The notes under the pieces are model-generated. The model searched no databases, had not been told where the DNA came from, and saw only the letters and a program-made list of their open reading frames with translations. The position numbers and the translations under genes are program-made. Shown here piece after piece: positions 1-6,206 of a stretch of DNA of 11,040 nucleotides. The stretch spans positions 1-11,040 of the forward strand of contig CAMYJV010000100.1 of NCBI GenBank assembly GCA_947258805.1, given 5' to 3'. The stretch comes from an uncultured Gammaproteobacteria bacterium (lineage in GTDB: Bacteria > Pseudomonadota > Gammaproteobacteria > GCA-2729495). The number at the start of each line of letters is the position of its first letter. The first letter of the stretch is position 1.

Positions 1-36
1 CGCGCAGATTCTCGGCGAGCAACTTAAACTGCCACG

Positions 37-603
37 ATGCTGGATGAATACGCCAGCGGTGGTGATCCGCAACACGGCCTGTTGTTCATGTGCGTGCTGA
101 TGTTCCTGCAACAGTTTCTGGTTTTTCTGGCCAGGGGCCGCACGGTGTTGTTGTTCACTTCGCTGTTTTTCGGGGCCGCGGGTTTCGGCGTGTTGTGCGA
201 GATTCTCGATATCGATTTCGAGATCGCGGCCATCGCGCTTGGCGTCGGCCTGACGGCTGTGACCTGGGCCATCGACAAGACCGAACACCGCGTTATCACG
301 CCGTTCTGGTATTTCGCCGGCTCGGCGTTCTTCCTGGCCGGCACGTTCGACGTGTTGGAGGATACGGTGCTGGAAATCGCCTATTTCGGGGTGGCGGCCG
401 GCATCATGTACCTGGGCACCGTGGTACGCAGCCGAACCCTGCTGTTCACCAGCGTGCTGGCGCTGATGGCCTTCACTGGCTACTTCTTCCGCGACAGCCT
501 GGCCAACGCTTTCGGTCTGATCGTGATGGGCCTGCTGCTGATCGGCCTCAGCGCTTTCGCAATGAGCCTGAACCGGAAGTTCATCCGCAACCGGCCCTTG
601 TAA
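37..603 (+). CDS. Polytopic membrane protein of unknown function
   Basis: The 188-residue product is mostly hydrophobic. I see about seven membrane segments at residues 13-32, 36-54, 61-79, 87-106, 112-130, 134-151 and 157-177, ending in a short basic tail. The look is that of the membrane part of DUF2157-type bacterial proteins, but this is an impression and I do not assign a function. The frame is closed upstream by TAA at 25-27, so ATG 37 is the first possible methionine. No good Shine-Dalgarno sequence precedes it, and DUF2157-like proteins are usually longer, so this may be the 3' part of a gene broken just left of the window. The stop codon TAA (601-603) lies on the edge of a palindromic repeat. 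The next gene on this strand starts 173 bases later and looks independently expressed. Confidence 0.65.
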   Translation: MLDEYASGGDPQHGLLFMCVLMFLQQFLVFLARGRTVLLFTSLFFGAAGFGVLCEILDIDFEIAAIALGVGLTAVTWAIDKTEHRVITPFWYFAGSAFFLAGTFDVLEDTVLEIAYFGVAAGIMYLGTVVRSRTLLFTSVLALMAFTGYFFRDSLANAFGLIVMGLLLIGLSAFAMSLNRKFIRNRPL

Positions 604-621
604 AGGGGTCAGAGCCCTTTT
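601..621. repeat. REP-like palindrome, copy A
   Basis: AAAGGG (602-607) and CCCTTT (615-620) form a 6-bp stem around the 7-base loop GTCAGAG. The left edge overlaps the TAA stop of the preceding membrane-protein gene. The right half continues as GAGCCCTTTTCTGC (612-625), which is repeated exactly at 634-647, a small local duplication. Confidence 0.75.
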
Positions 622-663
622 CTGCGTTTATTGGAGCCCTTTTCTGCAGCCGACCCGTCTCCA

Positions 664-714
664 ATAAAGGGGTCAGCGTAATAAAGGGCTCTGACCCCTT
701 TATGACCCCTTTAT
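664..714. repeat. Nested REP-like palindromes, copy B
   Basis: A complete palindrome at 681-703 has 8-bp arms ATAAAGGG and CCCTTTAT around CTCTGAC. It is flanked by half copies: ATAAAGGGGTC at 664-674 and GACCCCTTTAT at 704-714, which are perfect 11-bp reverse complements of each other. The left half can also pair for 12 bp with 692-703. The unit can fold as alternative nested hairpins, as expected for paired REP elements (BIME-like). It lies between the membrane-protein gene and the promoter region of the alcohol dehydrogenase. Confidence 0.8.
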
Positions 715-742
715 GGACCCGGAATTCTGGAAATCGATGGGC

Positions 743-748
743 TATACT
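743..748 (+). promoter_or_regulatory. Possible -10 element before the alcohol dehydrogenase
   Basis: TATACT sits 28 bases upstream of the ATG at 777, just right of the repeat cluster. No convincing -35 hexamer is present at 16-18 bases upstream, so this is only a candidate, possibly activator-dependent. Confidence 0.25.
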
Positions 749-776
749 TTTTGTTCACTACCCCCGGAGAGGACAC

Positions 777-3011
777 ATGCGCAAGTTGACCTGGTTGATC
801 GGGCTGCTGGCCGTCGCTGCAGTGATTTACTGGTTTGCTTTTTACCAGCCACAACCGGTTTCCACTGCAGCCATAGAGGCGGTAGAAGAATCCTCCAGCG
901 CCTCCGCCGCGCAGCATACCCTGGGGCAGGTCGACGATGCACGCGTCGCCGATGCGGCGGCGGACGAAGCCAACTGGCTGGTGCATGGCCGTACCTTCGA
1001 TGAACAACGCTTCTCCCCGCTCACCCAGATCAATCGCGACACGGTCAGTGGCCTGGGGCTGGCTTGGTTCCGCGACATGGGCACGAACCGCACCCTGGAA
1101 GCGACGCCCATCGTGGTTGATAACGTGATGTTTTTCAGCGGCGCCTGGAGCCGGGTTTACGCCATGTCAGCCGATGACGGCGAAATGCTCTGGTCATTCG
1201 ACCCGCAGATCAGCGGCGAGTGGGGCCGCAGAACCTGCTGTGACGTGGTCAATCGGGGTGTTGCCGTATACCAGGGCAAAGTGTATGTCGGCGCACTGGA
1301 TGGCCGCCTGATTGCGCTGGACGCCAAGAGTGGAGAACAACTGTGGACGGCCGATACCGTTGTTGACCGCTCCCGGGATTATTCCATCACCGGTGCGCCG
1401 CGCGTGGCCAATGGCAAGGTATTTATTGGTAACGGCGGCGCCGAATACGGGGTGCGCGGCTATGCCAGCGCTTACGACGCCGGCACCGGAGAACTGCTGT
1501 GGCGTTTTTTCACCGTTCCCGGCGATCCCTCTAAGCCTTTTGAGCACCCTGAAATGGAACTGGCCGCAAAGACCTGGAGCGGTGCCCCCTGGTGGGAGCA
1601 TGGCGGTGGCGGCACGGTCTGGAATTCCATCGTTTACGATCCGGAGTTCAACCAGGTCTATCTCGGAACCGGCAACGGTGCCCCCTGGCCACACGCGATA
1701 CGCTCCCCGGGGGGCGGCGACAATCTGTTCCTGGCCTCAATCGTGGCGGTTGACGCCGACACAGGCCACATGAACTGGTACTACCAGCAGGTCCCCGCGG
1801 AAAACTGGGATTACACTGCCACTCAGGACATGGCGCTGGCGGAAATGGAAGTGGATGGCGTGATGCGCAAGGTCCTCTTGCAGGCACCCAAGAACGGTTT
1901 CTTTTATGTGCTCGATCGCGCCGACGGCAAGTTATTACGGGCCCACCCTTTTGCCACCCTCAACTGGGCCACGCATGTGGACCTGGAGACCGGCCGGCCG
2001 GTGCTGAATCCCGACATCGATTACCTGGAAAAAGCCAAGTGGGTAATACCCGGCCCACTGGGAGCGCATAACTGGCAGGCGATGTCGGTGGACGTCCAGG
2101 CAGGCCTGGTTTATCTACCCACCCACGACACCCCCTTCATTTATTCCATGCCGGAAGGCTGGCAGAGCACCGGCCTGTACCAGAGGCGCATGGGCCAGTG
2201 GAATCTGGGTGTTGAACTCGAACGGGTAGCTGCCCTAATCGTGGAGAATATCGACACCGCGCCCCGGACCAGGGGTTACCTGAAAGCCTTTGATCCACTG
2301 AGCGGCGAAGCTCGCTGGACCGTCGAATTACCCCACTACTGGAATGGTGGAGTGCTGGCTACGAAGGGTGGCCTGGTGTTCCAGGGTGATGCACAGGGCT
2401 ACCTGAGCGCATACAACAAGGAAACGGGCGAGGTGCTGTGGCAATTCAATAGCTACACGTCCATCCTCGCAGCGCCCATCACTTACGCGGTTGACGGGGT
2501 GCAGTACGTTTCCATCCTGACCGGCACCGGCGGCGGAGACCTGTTCGGCCCGGGCGCCATCGATGCCGGCGAAACCCTGGCGTCGGGAAAGTACGGCAAC
2601 GCCGGCCGCATGCTGGTGTTCAGGCTGGGAGGCAAAGAACAACTGCCGCCACCGGCTTTGCGCGACCGATCCATACCCGAACAGGTGTTAACAGCCGTGT
2701 CGGATGAAGACCTGGCCGGCGGGGAACGGCTTTATTTCCAGAACTGTGCGGCTTGTCATGGTTTTGCCGTTCGGGCCGCCGGCGCTGGCATACCCGACCT
2801 GAGGCAGATGTCGCCGGCGACGCATGAAACCTTCGCCGCTATCGTACTTGGCGGTTCCCGCATGTCCAACGGCATGGCTTCATTCGCCAATGTACTGACC
2901 GCCGAGCAGGCGGAGCAGGTTCACCACTACATCAGGGCTCGCGCTTTCGAGGATCGTGAACAGTTACTGGGTAACAAGGAAGCAGCGCGGTTGACCTGGC
3001 AGCAGGATTAA
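777..3011 (+). CDS. Membrane-anchored PQQ- and haem c-containing alcohol dehydrogenase (quinohaemoprotein)
   Basis: This predicted periplasmic enzyme oxidises alcohols (substrate unknown) with PQQ and passes electrons through its own cytochrome c domain. The 744 residues comprise a hydrophobic anchor or uncleaved signal (4-23), a Ser/Ala/Glu-rich linker (24-60), an eight-bladed propeller (about 65-620) and a C-terminal cytochrome c (about 640-725). Six propeller docking motifs of the type AxDxxxGxxxW are visible (for example 180-190, 324-334, 504-514). Key residues are the vicinal disulphide Cys154-Cys155, metal ligands Glu224 and Asn300, catalytic Asp345 in NWDYT, and Lys371. The haem site is CAACH (657-661), with Met700 in NGMASF the likely sixth ligand. 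Thr347, two after the catalytic Asp, argues for calcium rather than a lanthanide. Start: GGAGAGG (766-772) precedes ATG 777. The frame stays open upstream to 90 only because it overlaps another gene. No PQQ synthesis gene is nearby. Confidence 0.9.
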   Translation: MRKLTWLIGLLAVAAVIYWFAFYQPQPVSTAAIEAVEESSSASAAQHTLGQVDDARVADAAADEANWLVHGRTFDEQRFSPLTQINRDTVSGLGLAWFRDMGTNRTLEATPIVVDNVMFFSGAWSRVYAMSADDGEMLWSFDPQISGEWGRRTCCDVVNRGVAVYQGKVYVGALDGRLIALDAKSGEQLWTADTVVDRSRDYSITGAPRVANGKVFIGNGGAEYGVRGYASAYDAGTGELLWRFFTVPGDPSKPFEHPEMELAAKTWSGAPWWEHGGGGTVWNSIVYDPEFNQVYLGTGNGAPWPHAIRSPGGGDNLFLASIVAVDADTGHMNWYYQQVPAENWDYTATQDMALAEMEVDGVMRKVLLQAPKNGFFYVLDRADGKLLRAHPFATLNWATHVDLETGRPVLNPDIDYLEKAKWVIPGPLGAHNWQAMSVDVQAGLVYLPTHDTPFIYSMPEGWQSTGLYQRRMGQWNLGVELERVAALIVENIDTAPRTRGYLKAFDPLSGEARWTVELPHYWNGGVLATKGGLVFQGDAQGYLSAYNKETGEVLWQFNSYTSILAAPITYAVDGVQYVSILTGTGGGDLFGPGAIDAGETLASGKYGNAGRMLVFRLGGKEQLPPPALRDRSIPEQVLTAVSDEDLAGGERLYFQNCAACHGFAVRAAGAGIPDLRQMSPATHETFAAIVLGGSRMSNGMASFANVLTAEQAEQVHHYIRARAFEDREQLLGNKEAARLTWQQD

Positions 3012-3032
3012 GCCGACCGCGGGACTGCAGGA

Positions 3033-3067
3033 ATAAAGGGTTCTGACCCCTTTATGGACCCCTTTAT
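3033..3067. repeat. REP-like palindrome, copy C, between convergent genes
   Basis: ATAAAGGG (3033-3040) and CCCTTTAT (3048-3055) form an 8-bp stem around TTCTGAC, followed by the half copy CCCCTTTAT (3059-3067). The layout (full palindrome, then a half copy) is that of the right part of copy B. It lies 21 bases after the dehydrogenase stop and includes the stop codon of the convergent membrane-protein gene. It could act as a bidirectional terminator, though there is no true T-run. Confidence 0.75.
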
Positions 3068-3681
3068 GAGCCGTCGGCTGGCAGGCGGATCAAGTCACGG
3101 CCCAGCCCCGCGATGCCCAATCCTAGAATCACGTTTCCGGCGATTGCGCCGGCCAGCCCCAGGGGTGTGGCGGCCAGGGCCGGGATGGCCACGAAGCCCG
3201 CGATGATCGCCACCGCTGTCCAGCGGGCGAACACACCGCTGCGCAGCATGCTGATCGCCAGCAACAGCCAGCCGAGGCCGAACAGGCCGGCTGAGGCGGC
3301 GAATCCGATGGTCATCAGCGTGGATGCGTCCAGAGCCGCCAAAGCCTCGGGGAGGGTCTCGGCAACAGCGCGCAGCACGAATACGTTGGACCACTCGATG
3401 GCGACAACGAGGGCGTTCCCGACGAAGACGACGCCAAAGGCGAACGCCCCGAATCGGCCAGCGGCATGCCGCTGCGCCAGGTGCGCCCCGATGCAGCCGA
3501 ACAGCAAGAACAGGGCCGCGAGTCCGGAGGCGGACAGGCGGACCAGGTAAATTGCTGACAGACGCGTCGCCGCCTCGTCCTCGCCCGAAGGCATCAACGG
3601 TGTCAGCACCAGGTTGATCAGCGCCAAAAGTAGTCCGCCCAACAGCAATGCGAAGCCGCAGCGTTTCAGGAATCCACTCAT
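3064..3681 (-). CDS. Six-helix membrane protein, DUF4386-like in outline
   Basis: The 205-residue product has about six membrane segments (7-27, 45-67, 78-95, 121-145, 153-171, 175-193). It contains many Ala, Gly and Leu residues and a short cytoplasmic-looking C-terminus. The spacing resembles DUF4386 proteins, whose role is unknown; no catalytic motif is visible. Its ATG overlaps the stop of the upstream cupin gene (ATGA, 3678-3681), and GAGAGG lies shortly upstream, so it is very probably translated together with the cupin. Its stop codon is the TAA supplied by the half copy of the REP-like repeat at 3059-3067. The original end of the gene may therefore have been replaced when the repeat arrived, though the tail removed would be short. 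It is the last gene of a four-frame leftward operon. Confidence 0.75.
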   Translation of the reverse strand: MSGFLKRCGFALLLGGLLLALINLVLTPLMPSGEDEAATRLSAIYLVRLSASGLAALFLLFGCIGAHLAQRHAAGRFGAFAFGVVFVGNALVVAIEWSNVFVLRAVAETLPEALAALDASTLMTIGFAASAGLFGLGWLLLAISMLRSGVFARWTAVAIIAGFVAIPALAATPLGLAGAIAGNVILGLGIAGLGRDLIRLPADGS

Positions 3682-4043
3682 GTATTGTTTTCCTCTCTGG
3701 CGTGCTTAGGGTTTATCGTCATGTCGAGTGCAATGCACACTTCGTCGCCGACGACCCAGGCGTCGTGACCGGGCCCAACTTCGAAGGCGTCGCCCGGTCG
3801 CAGTTCGAACGTGCGGCCATCTGCGCTTTCAATGGCCATCGAACCCGACTGGATGTAGCCGATATGGGCAGCGGACCGCTGTCCAGTTTGTGCACCGGCG
3901 TGTTTAGACCACGTCCAGCCCGGGTGGAAGTGCCCCAGCCCCAGCTTCATCGTTGGAAGTTCCAGTCTCCAGTACTTGCTGCCGTCCAGGAAGGTACGCG
4001 CAGCGGGTCCCTCAGTGACCTGTCGAAAAACCATATCAATCAT
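3678..4043 (-). CDS. Small single-domain cupin protein
   Basis: The 121-residue product is one cupin barrel. The first conserved stretch is GHFHPGWTWSKH (37-48), giving metal-ligand candidates His38, His40 and His48. His60 opens the next strand (HIGYIQSG), and the second motif is RPGDAFEVGPGHDAWVVGD (82-100). This matches a common family of short, uncharacterised cupins annotated only as cupin-domain proteins, which have the same PGHDAWVVGD ending; the substrate is unknown. The start at 4043 overlaps the stop of the preceding gene by 8 bases (ATGATTGA). A second in-frame ATG at 4034 would begin just after that stop. The 3' end overlaps the next gene by 4 bases. Translational coupling on both sides suggests joint work with the two neighbouring membrane proteins. 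Confidence 0.82.
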   Translation of the reverse strand: MIDMVFRQVTEGPAARTFLDGSKYWRLELPTMKLGLGHFHPGWTWSKHAGAQTGQRSAAHIGYIQSGSMAIESADGRTFELRPGDAFEVGPGHDAWVVGDEVCIALDMTINPKHAREENNT

Positions 4044-4263
4044 CTGGGTTCACCCGGGTTGTTCGGCGTGCTGATCGTTTGCTGCCGCGGTTGCGCATCC
4101 GGATACCCGCCCGCAGGAAAAGGAATCCGACTAACAAGAGGAAAACATACCAGAAAAGGCGAGATTGATCCGGTTCGCCCCAGGGGACGATGATGGCCGA
4201 CCAGGCGTAACTGGCGATGAGCAGGAACCCGGCCAGCATCAGTGCGTACGCAAAAACCCTCAT
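4036..4263 (-). CDS. Short two-helix membrane protein of unknown function
   Basis: The 75-residue product has two hydrophobic segments (about 4-26 and 37-53) joined by a polar turn containing GEPDQSR, then a strongly basic tail rich in Arg, Lys and Ser that should face the cytoplasm. I recognise no family. Its reality is supported by position: its ATG (4261-4263) overlaps a TGA in the frame of a DUF4440-like end just upstream (ATGA at 4260-4263), and its own stop overlaps the cupin start. It may be a small accessory or anchor protein for the cupin and the larger membrane protein. Confidence 0.6.
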   Translation of the reverse strand: MRVFAYALMLAGFLLIASYAWSAIIVPWGEPDQSRLFWYVFLLLVGFLFLRAGIRMRNRGSKRSARRTTRVNPDD

Positions 4264-4358
4264 GCTAGCGGCGTTCCCTGATGAAACTGCAGCCGCCAGG
4301 TTTCGCCGTCACGTTGCCAGAGGGATGAACGCAGTGTCTCCCAACACGATTCGGACCC
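4260..4358 (-). pseudogene. C-terminal remnant of a DUF4440/NTF2-like protein in a displaced frame
   Basis: Read leftward in the frame that ends with TGA at 4262-4260, the DNA encodes TLRSSLWQRDGETWRLQFH then QGTPLA. This is the typical end of DUF4440 (NTF2-like fold) proteins. That frame has no ATG or GTG start and is closed by a stop about 190 bases upstream, so it cannot be expressed alone. The TGA forms an ATGA overlap with the next gene, as in an intact operon. The upstream open frame (start at 4522) runs through this segment in a different frame. A frameshift or small deletion in an older gene is the simplest reading. The left limit given is only where the family resemblance fades. Confidence 0.5.
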
Positions 4359-4522
4359 TTGATTTGAGCCTCGAGCTGCTCGGCCCCCCGGGAGATCTTT
4401 CCCATGCTCCCGGTCAGCTCGTCCTCGACGGTCTTGATGTGGTACGGGTCCAGTTCACCGTCCCAGACACTGTCCACCCGGTGCACCAGCCGTTCGAAGT
4501 CATTGTGTTTTATGCCACGCAT
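4265..4522 (-). CDS. Hypothetical short frame, probably the 5' part of a broken gene
   Basis: From ATG 4522 (GAGG 9 bases upstream; a GTG at 4537 is also possible) the frame gives 85 residues. The first 55 are plausible protein (DFERLVHRVDSVWDGELD, then an acidic helix-like stretch). The last 25 or so (HCVHPSGNVTAKPGG and on) look like out-of-frame translation, because the same bases in another frame give a convincing DUF4440-like ending. I therefore think only the first part is in its native frame. A typical DUF4440 protein is about 120-130 residues and I cannot match the N-terminal half to that family, so a deletion or fusion is as likely as a single frameshift. The frame ends one base before the next gene. 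Confidence 0.4.
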   Translation of the reverse strand: MRGIKHNDFERLVHRVDSVWDGELDPYHIKTVEDELTGSMGKISRGAEQLEAQIKGPNRVGRHCVHPSGNVTAKPGGCSFIRERR

Positions 4523-4643
4523 CTCCGCAATCCTCACCGATAAACAGCGTCACAGACTGCGCAAATTCGGTGCGGGAGTAAAGCGGCGAGCGTAAAAGCG
4601 GCCCGCAAAGAGGCCGGGTACCTTTTGCCTGGGGTATCGCAGT

Positions 4644-4664
4644 TAAGGGATCAGAGCCCTTTAT
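4644..4664. repeat. REP-like palindrome, copy D
   Basis: TAAGGG and CCCTTTAT enclose ATCAGAG, a slightly diverged copy of the same palindrome, oriented like copy A. It lies in the 4538-4709 spacer upstream of the leftward four-frame operon and 46 bases beyond the stop of the intradiol dioxygenase gene. The rest of this spacer shows only a short GC-rich imperfect hairpin near 4599-4619. Confidence 0.65.
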
Positions 4665-4709
4665 GTCGCAGCGCTCTACCTCTAGCCAGGCAATTTCACC
4701 CGGCCAGGC

Positions 4710-5462
4710 TCACCCCTGCCGGTAATGGTCGGGCAGTTCCCCGAACATGCGGCCGTAGAACACCACGCCCAATTCGTGCTCGGCCGCGTAGTCGTTCTGC
4801 GTCTTGACGATGTTCAGCCACAGGTCCTCGTCCTCGAACGAGAAAATGCCGGATTCATCGCCCGGGGAGCGGCGCGTCGGGTTGGGTCCGCGCTGCCGGT
4901 ACGGCTCCTGCGCATAGACCTCGTCGCAGATATCGTTGCGGAAATACAGCTGCGTCGTCGCTTCCTCGCCGAAATCGGGAGGATAGACCTTCAGGTGCAG
5001 GTGCGTGACGCGCGGGAAATACCAGCCGGGAAACGCCGTGACGAACTGCACCCTGCCCTGCTCGTCGGAGGTCTGCATGCCCCGGTGGAACGTCTCCGCG
5101 CTCAGGTCCACCTTGTCCGGTTTCGATGAGCCGTCGGCGTTGAGCAGCGTGTTTTCGACCCCTGAGTACAGCCCCTCGCTGTTGGCGTGCCAGATGACGA
5201 CCTTCGCTCCGGGCAACGGACGGCAGGCCAGCGCGTCCACCACGCGGAAGTTCAGCGTCAGGGGAATGCCTTTCTGGTTTTCGATCAGGTTCGACCGGTC
5301 CAGGTAATGGTCGACGTGGAACGGCCCCGTGACATCCTGCGTGATCAGGCGGCAGGAGCCCGCGCCGATTGCGCTGCGGGACTCCTCCTCCGCCAGCAGG
5401 CCCCCGACGCCCAGCCCGCCGCCGAGCGCGACGAGGCCCTTGATGAGTTTTCTTCGTTGCAT
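4710..5462 (-). CDS. Exported intradiol ring-cleavage dioxygenase
   Basis: This non-haem Fe(III) enzyme is expected to cleave a catechol-type ring between the hydroxyls, like protocatechuate 3,4-dioxygenase. The 250 residues start with a Tat-like signal: QRRKLIKGL followed by a Gly/Leu-rich core (9-24). The catalytic domain spans about 38-245. All four iron ligands are visible: Tyr99 (WHANSEGLYSG), Tyr148 (PGWYFPR), His154 and His156 (THLHLKVYP). It is a single-chain form outside the classic catA or pcaGH setting; no beta-ketoadipate pathway gene is in the window, so the substrate is unknown. Tat export as a folded metalloprotein points to the periplasm. The start at 5462 has GGGAGAG upstream. 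A hairpin (5480-5496) sits just before the ribosome binding site. Confidence 0.87.
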   Translation of the reverse strand: MQRRKLIKGLVALGGGLGVGGLLAEEESRSAIGAGSCRLITQDVTGPFHVDHYLDRSNLIENQKGIPLTLNFRVVDALACRPLPGAKVVIWHANSEGLYSGVENTLLNADGSSKPDKVDLSAETFHRGMQTSDEQGRVQFVTAFPGWYFPRVTHLHLKVYPPDFGEEATTQLYFRNDICDEVYAQEPYRQRGPNPTRRSPGDESGIFSFEDEDLWLNIVKTQNDYAAEHELGVVFYGRMFGELPDHYRQG

Positions 5463-5479
5463 GATGCTCTCCCTGTTTT

Positions 5480-5496
5480 CCGCCGTTATCCGGCGG
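5480..5496 (-). promoter_or_regulatory. Hairpin in the leader of the dioxygenase gene
   Basis: CCGCCG (5480-5485) pairs with CGGCGG (5491-5496) around a 5-base loop. In the leftward transcript it lies immediately upstream of the Shine-Dalgarno sequence of the intradiol dioxygenase. It might affect translation or mRNA stability; nothing in the sequence shows a ligand or protein that controls it. Confidence 0.35.
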
Positions 5497-5520
5497 TTTG
5501 TGTGATTTTGGGTGATTTGA

Positions 5521-5526
5521 AGTATA
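5521..5526 (-). promoter_or_regulatory. Possible -10 element for the dioxygenase gene
   Basis: Read leftward this is TATACT, about 60 bases before the ATG at 5462. No good -35 hexamer is at the expected distance. Just downstream the spaced repeat ATCACCCAAAATCAC could be a half-site pair. Confidence 0.25.
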
Positions 5527-5561
5527 AGCGATGATTGCCCGTTTGCCTCTCCGGGGCTTGA

Positions 5562-5581
5562 ACCCCTGATTCAGCAGGGGT
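5562..5581 (-). terminator. Hairpin between the Nudix and dioxygenase genes
   Basis: ACCCCTG and CAGGGGT form a 7-bp stem with a 6-base loop, 33 bases beyond the Nudix stop codon. In the leftward transcript it is not followed by a U-run, so it is a weak terminator candidate; it could also be a 3'-end stabilising hairpin. Confidence 0.3.
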
Positions 5582-5613
5582 ATTTTCACCCGCGCGCCCG
5601 CCAAGCACCTCAA

Positions 5614-6126
5614 CTAACACCGGAACTTCTGCCAAATTTTTCTTATTGCCGGCGTCAATTCGGACCGGGAAACCGCAACCCAATGATCCATCTCTTCAGG
5701 GCTCAGCCACGTTCCTTCATCCACTTCCGCCGGTTGCAGGGTGACCGGGGCGTCTGAAACGCAAAGAAACACGGTGCAGTATTCATATCCCGTGTCCTTC
5801 GAAGCCGGAAATTTGAATAACTGTGTCAGTTTTCCTTGATGCTGGATGCCGAGTTCTTCATTCAGTTCCCTCAAAGCGCACTGGTGATAACTTTCACCCG
5901 GATTCAGGTGGCCTGCGGCCGAACTGTCCCAGAGTCCTGGAAACTCATCCTTGTTCATTGAGCGCTTTTGCAGAAAAAACTCCCCCACCGTGTTGAAGAG
6001 CAGTACTTGGGCTGAACGGTGCATCAGGCCGCGTTTGTGGATAGTGCTACGGCTCTCCTTGCCAATCACCCGGTCGTTGTGGTCAACGACCTCCAGGATT
6101 TCTTTGCTGTATTTGGAACCTGGCAT
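5614..6126 (-). CDS. Nudix hydrolase, YfcD / IPP-isomerase-like group
   Basis: The 170 residues match the short Nudix proteins related to YfcD of E. coli and to isopentenyl-diphosphate isomerase: an N-terminal EILEVVDHNDRVIGKESR (10-27), then HRSAQVLLFN (36-45). The Nudix box GHLNPGESYHQCALREL (72-88) continues into NEELGI (89-94), with every catalytic Glu and Arg in place. The protein should hydrolyse a nucleoside diphosphate linked to another group, using Mg2+; the substrate cannot be read from the sequence, and isomerase activity is less likely. It is transcribed away from the korA operon and shares the 255-base divergent spacer with it. Sampled lines of the gene have roughly 53% GC, clearly below the kor operon, so it may have a separate history. 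Confidence 0.85.
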   Translation of the reverse strand: MPGSKYSKEILEVVDHNDRVIGKESRSTIHKRGLMHRSAQVLLFNTVGEFFLQKRSMNKDEFPGLWDSSAAGHLNPGESYHQCALRELNEELGIQHQGKLTQLFKFPASKDTGYEYCTVFLCVSDAPVTLQPAEVDEGTWLSPEEMDHWVAVSRSELTPAIRKIWQKFRC

Positions 6127-6206
6127 TCGGGATTGGGCGTTTTGGCGGAATCGTCCACATGTTACTTGATCTGGTCACTTTCCATACCCCTGCTGTGAAC
6201 TCGGCG

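Noticed and set aside
601..714. The repeat cluster as a CRISPR array.
   Set aside because: The units are palindromic, irregularly spaced, unequal in length and without unique spacers or cas genes; REP-like elements fit better.
90..776. The dehydrogenase frame stays open far upstream of 777 on the + strand.
   Set aside because: The upstream part overlaps the membrane-protein gene in another frame, translates to Arg/Gly-rich nonsense and runs through the repeats; ATG 777 has a good ribosome binding site and a membrane anchor.
3648..4193. A + strand open frame of 181 residues across the cupin region.
   Set aside because: The - strand carries clear cupin motifs and overlapping gene junctions; the + frame has no family features.
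4217..4543. A + strand open frame of 108 residues opposite the DUF4440-like remnant.
   Set aside because: Its composition is unremarkable and the - strand shows a family-like C-terminus and operon spacing.
5551..5600. A tRNA-like T-arm on the - strand (GGGGTTCAAGCCCC).
   Set aside because: No acceptor stem, anticodon arm or CCA-side pairing fits around it; the match is a short GC-rich coincidence plus a separate hairpin.
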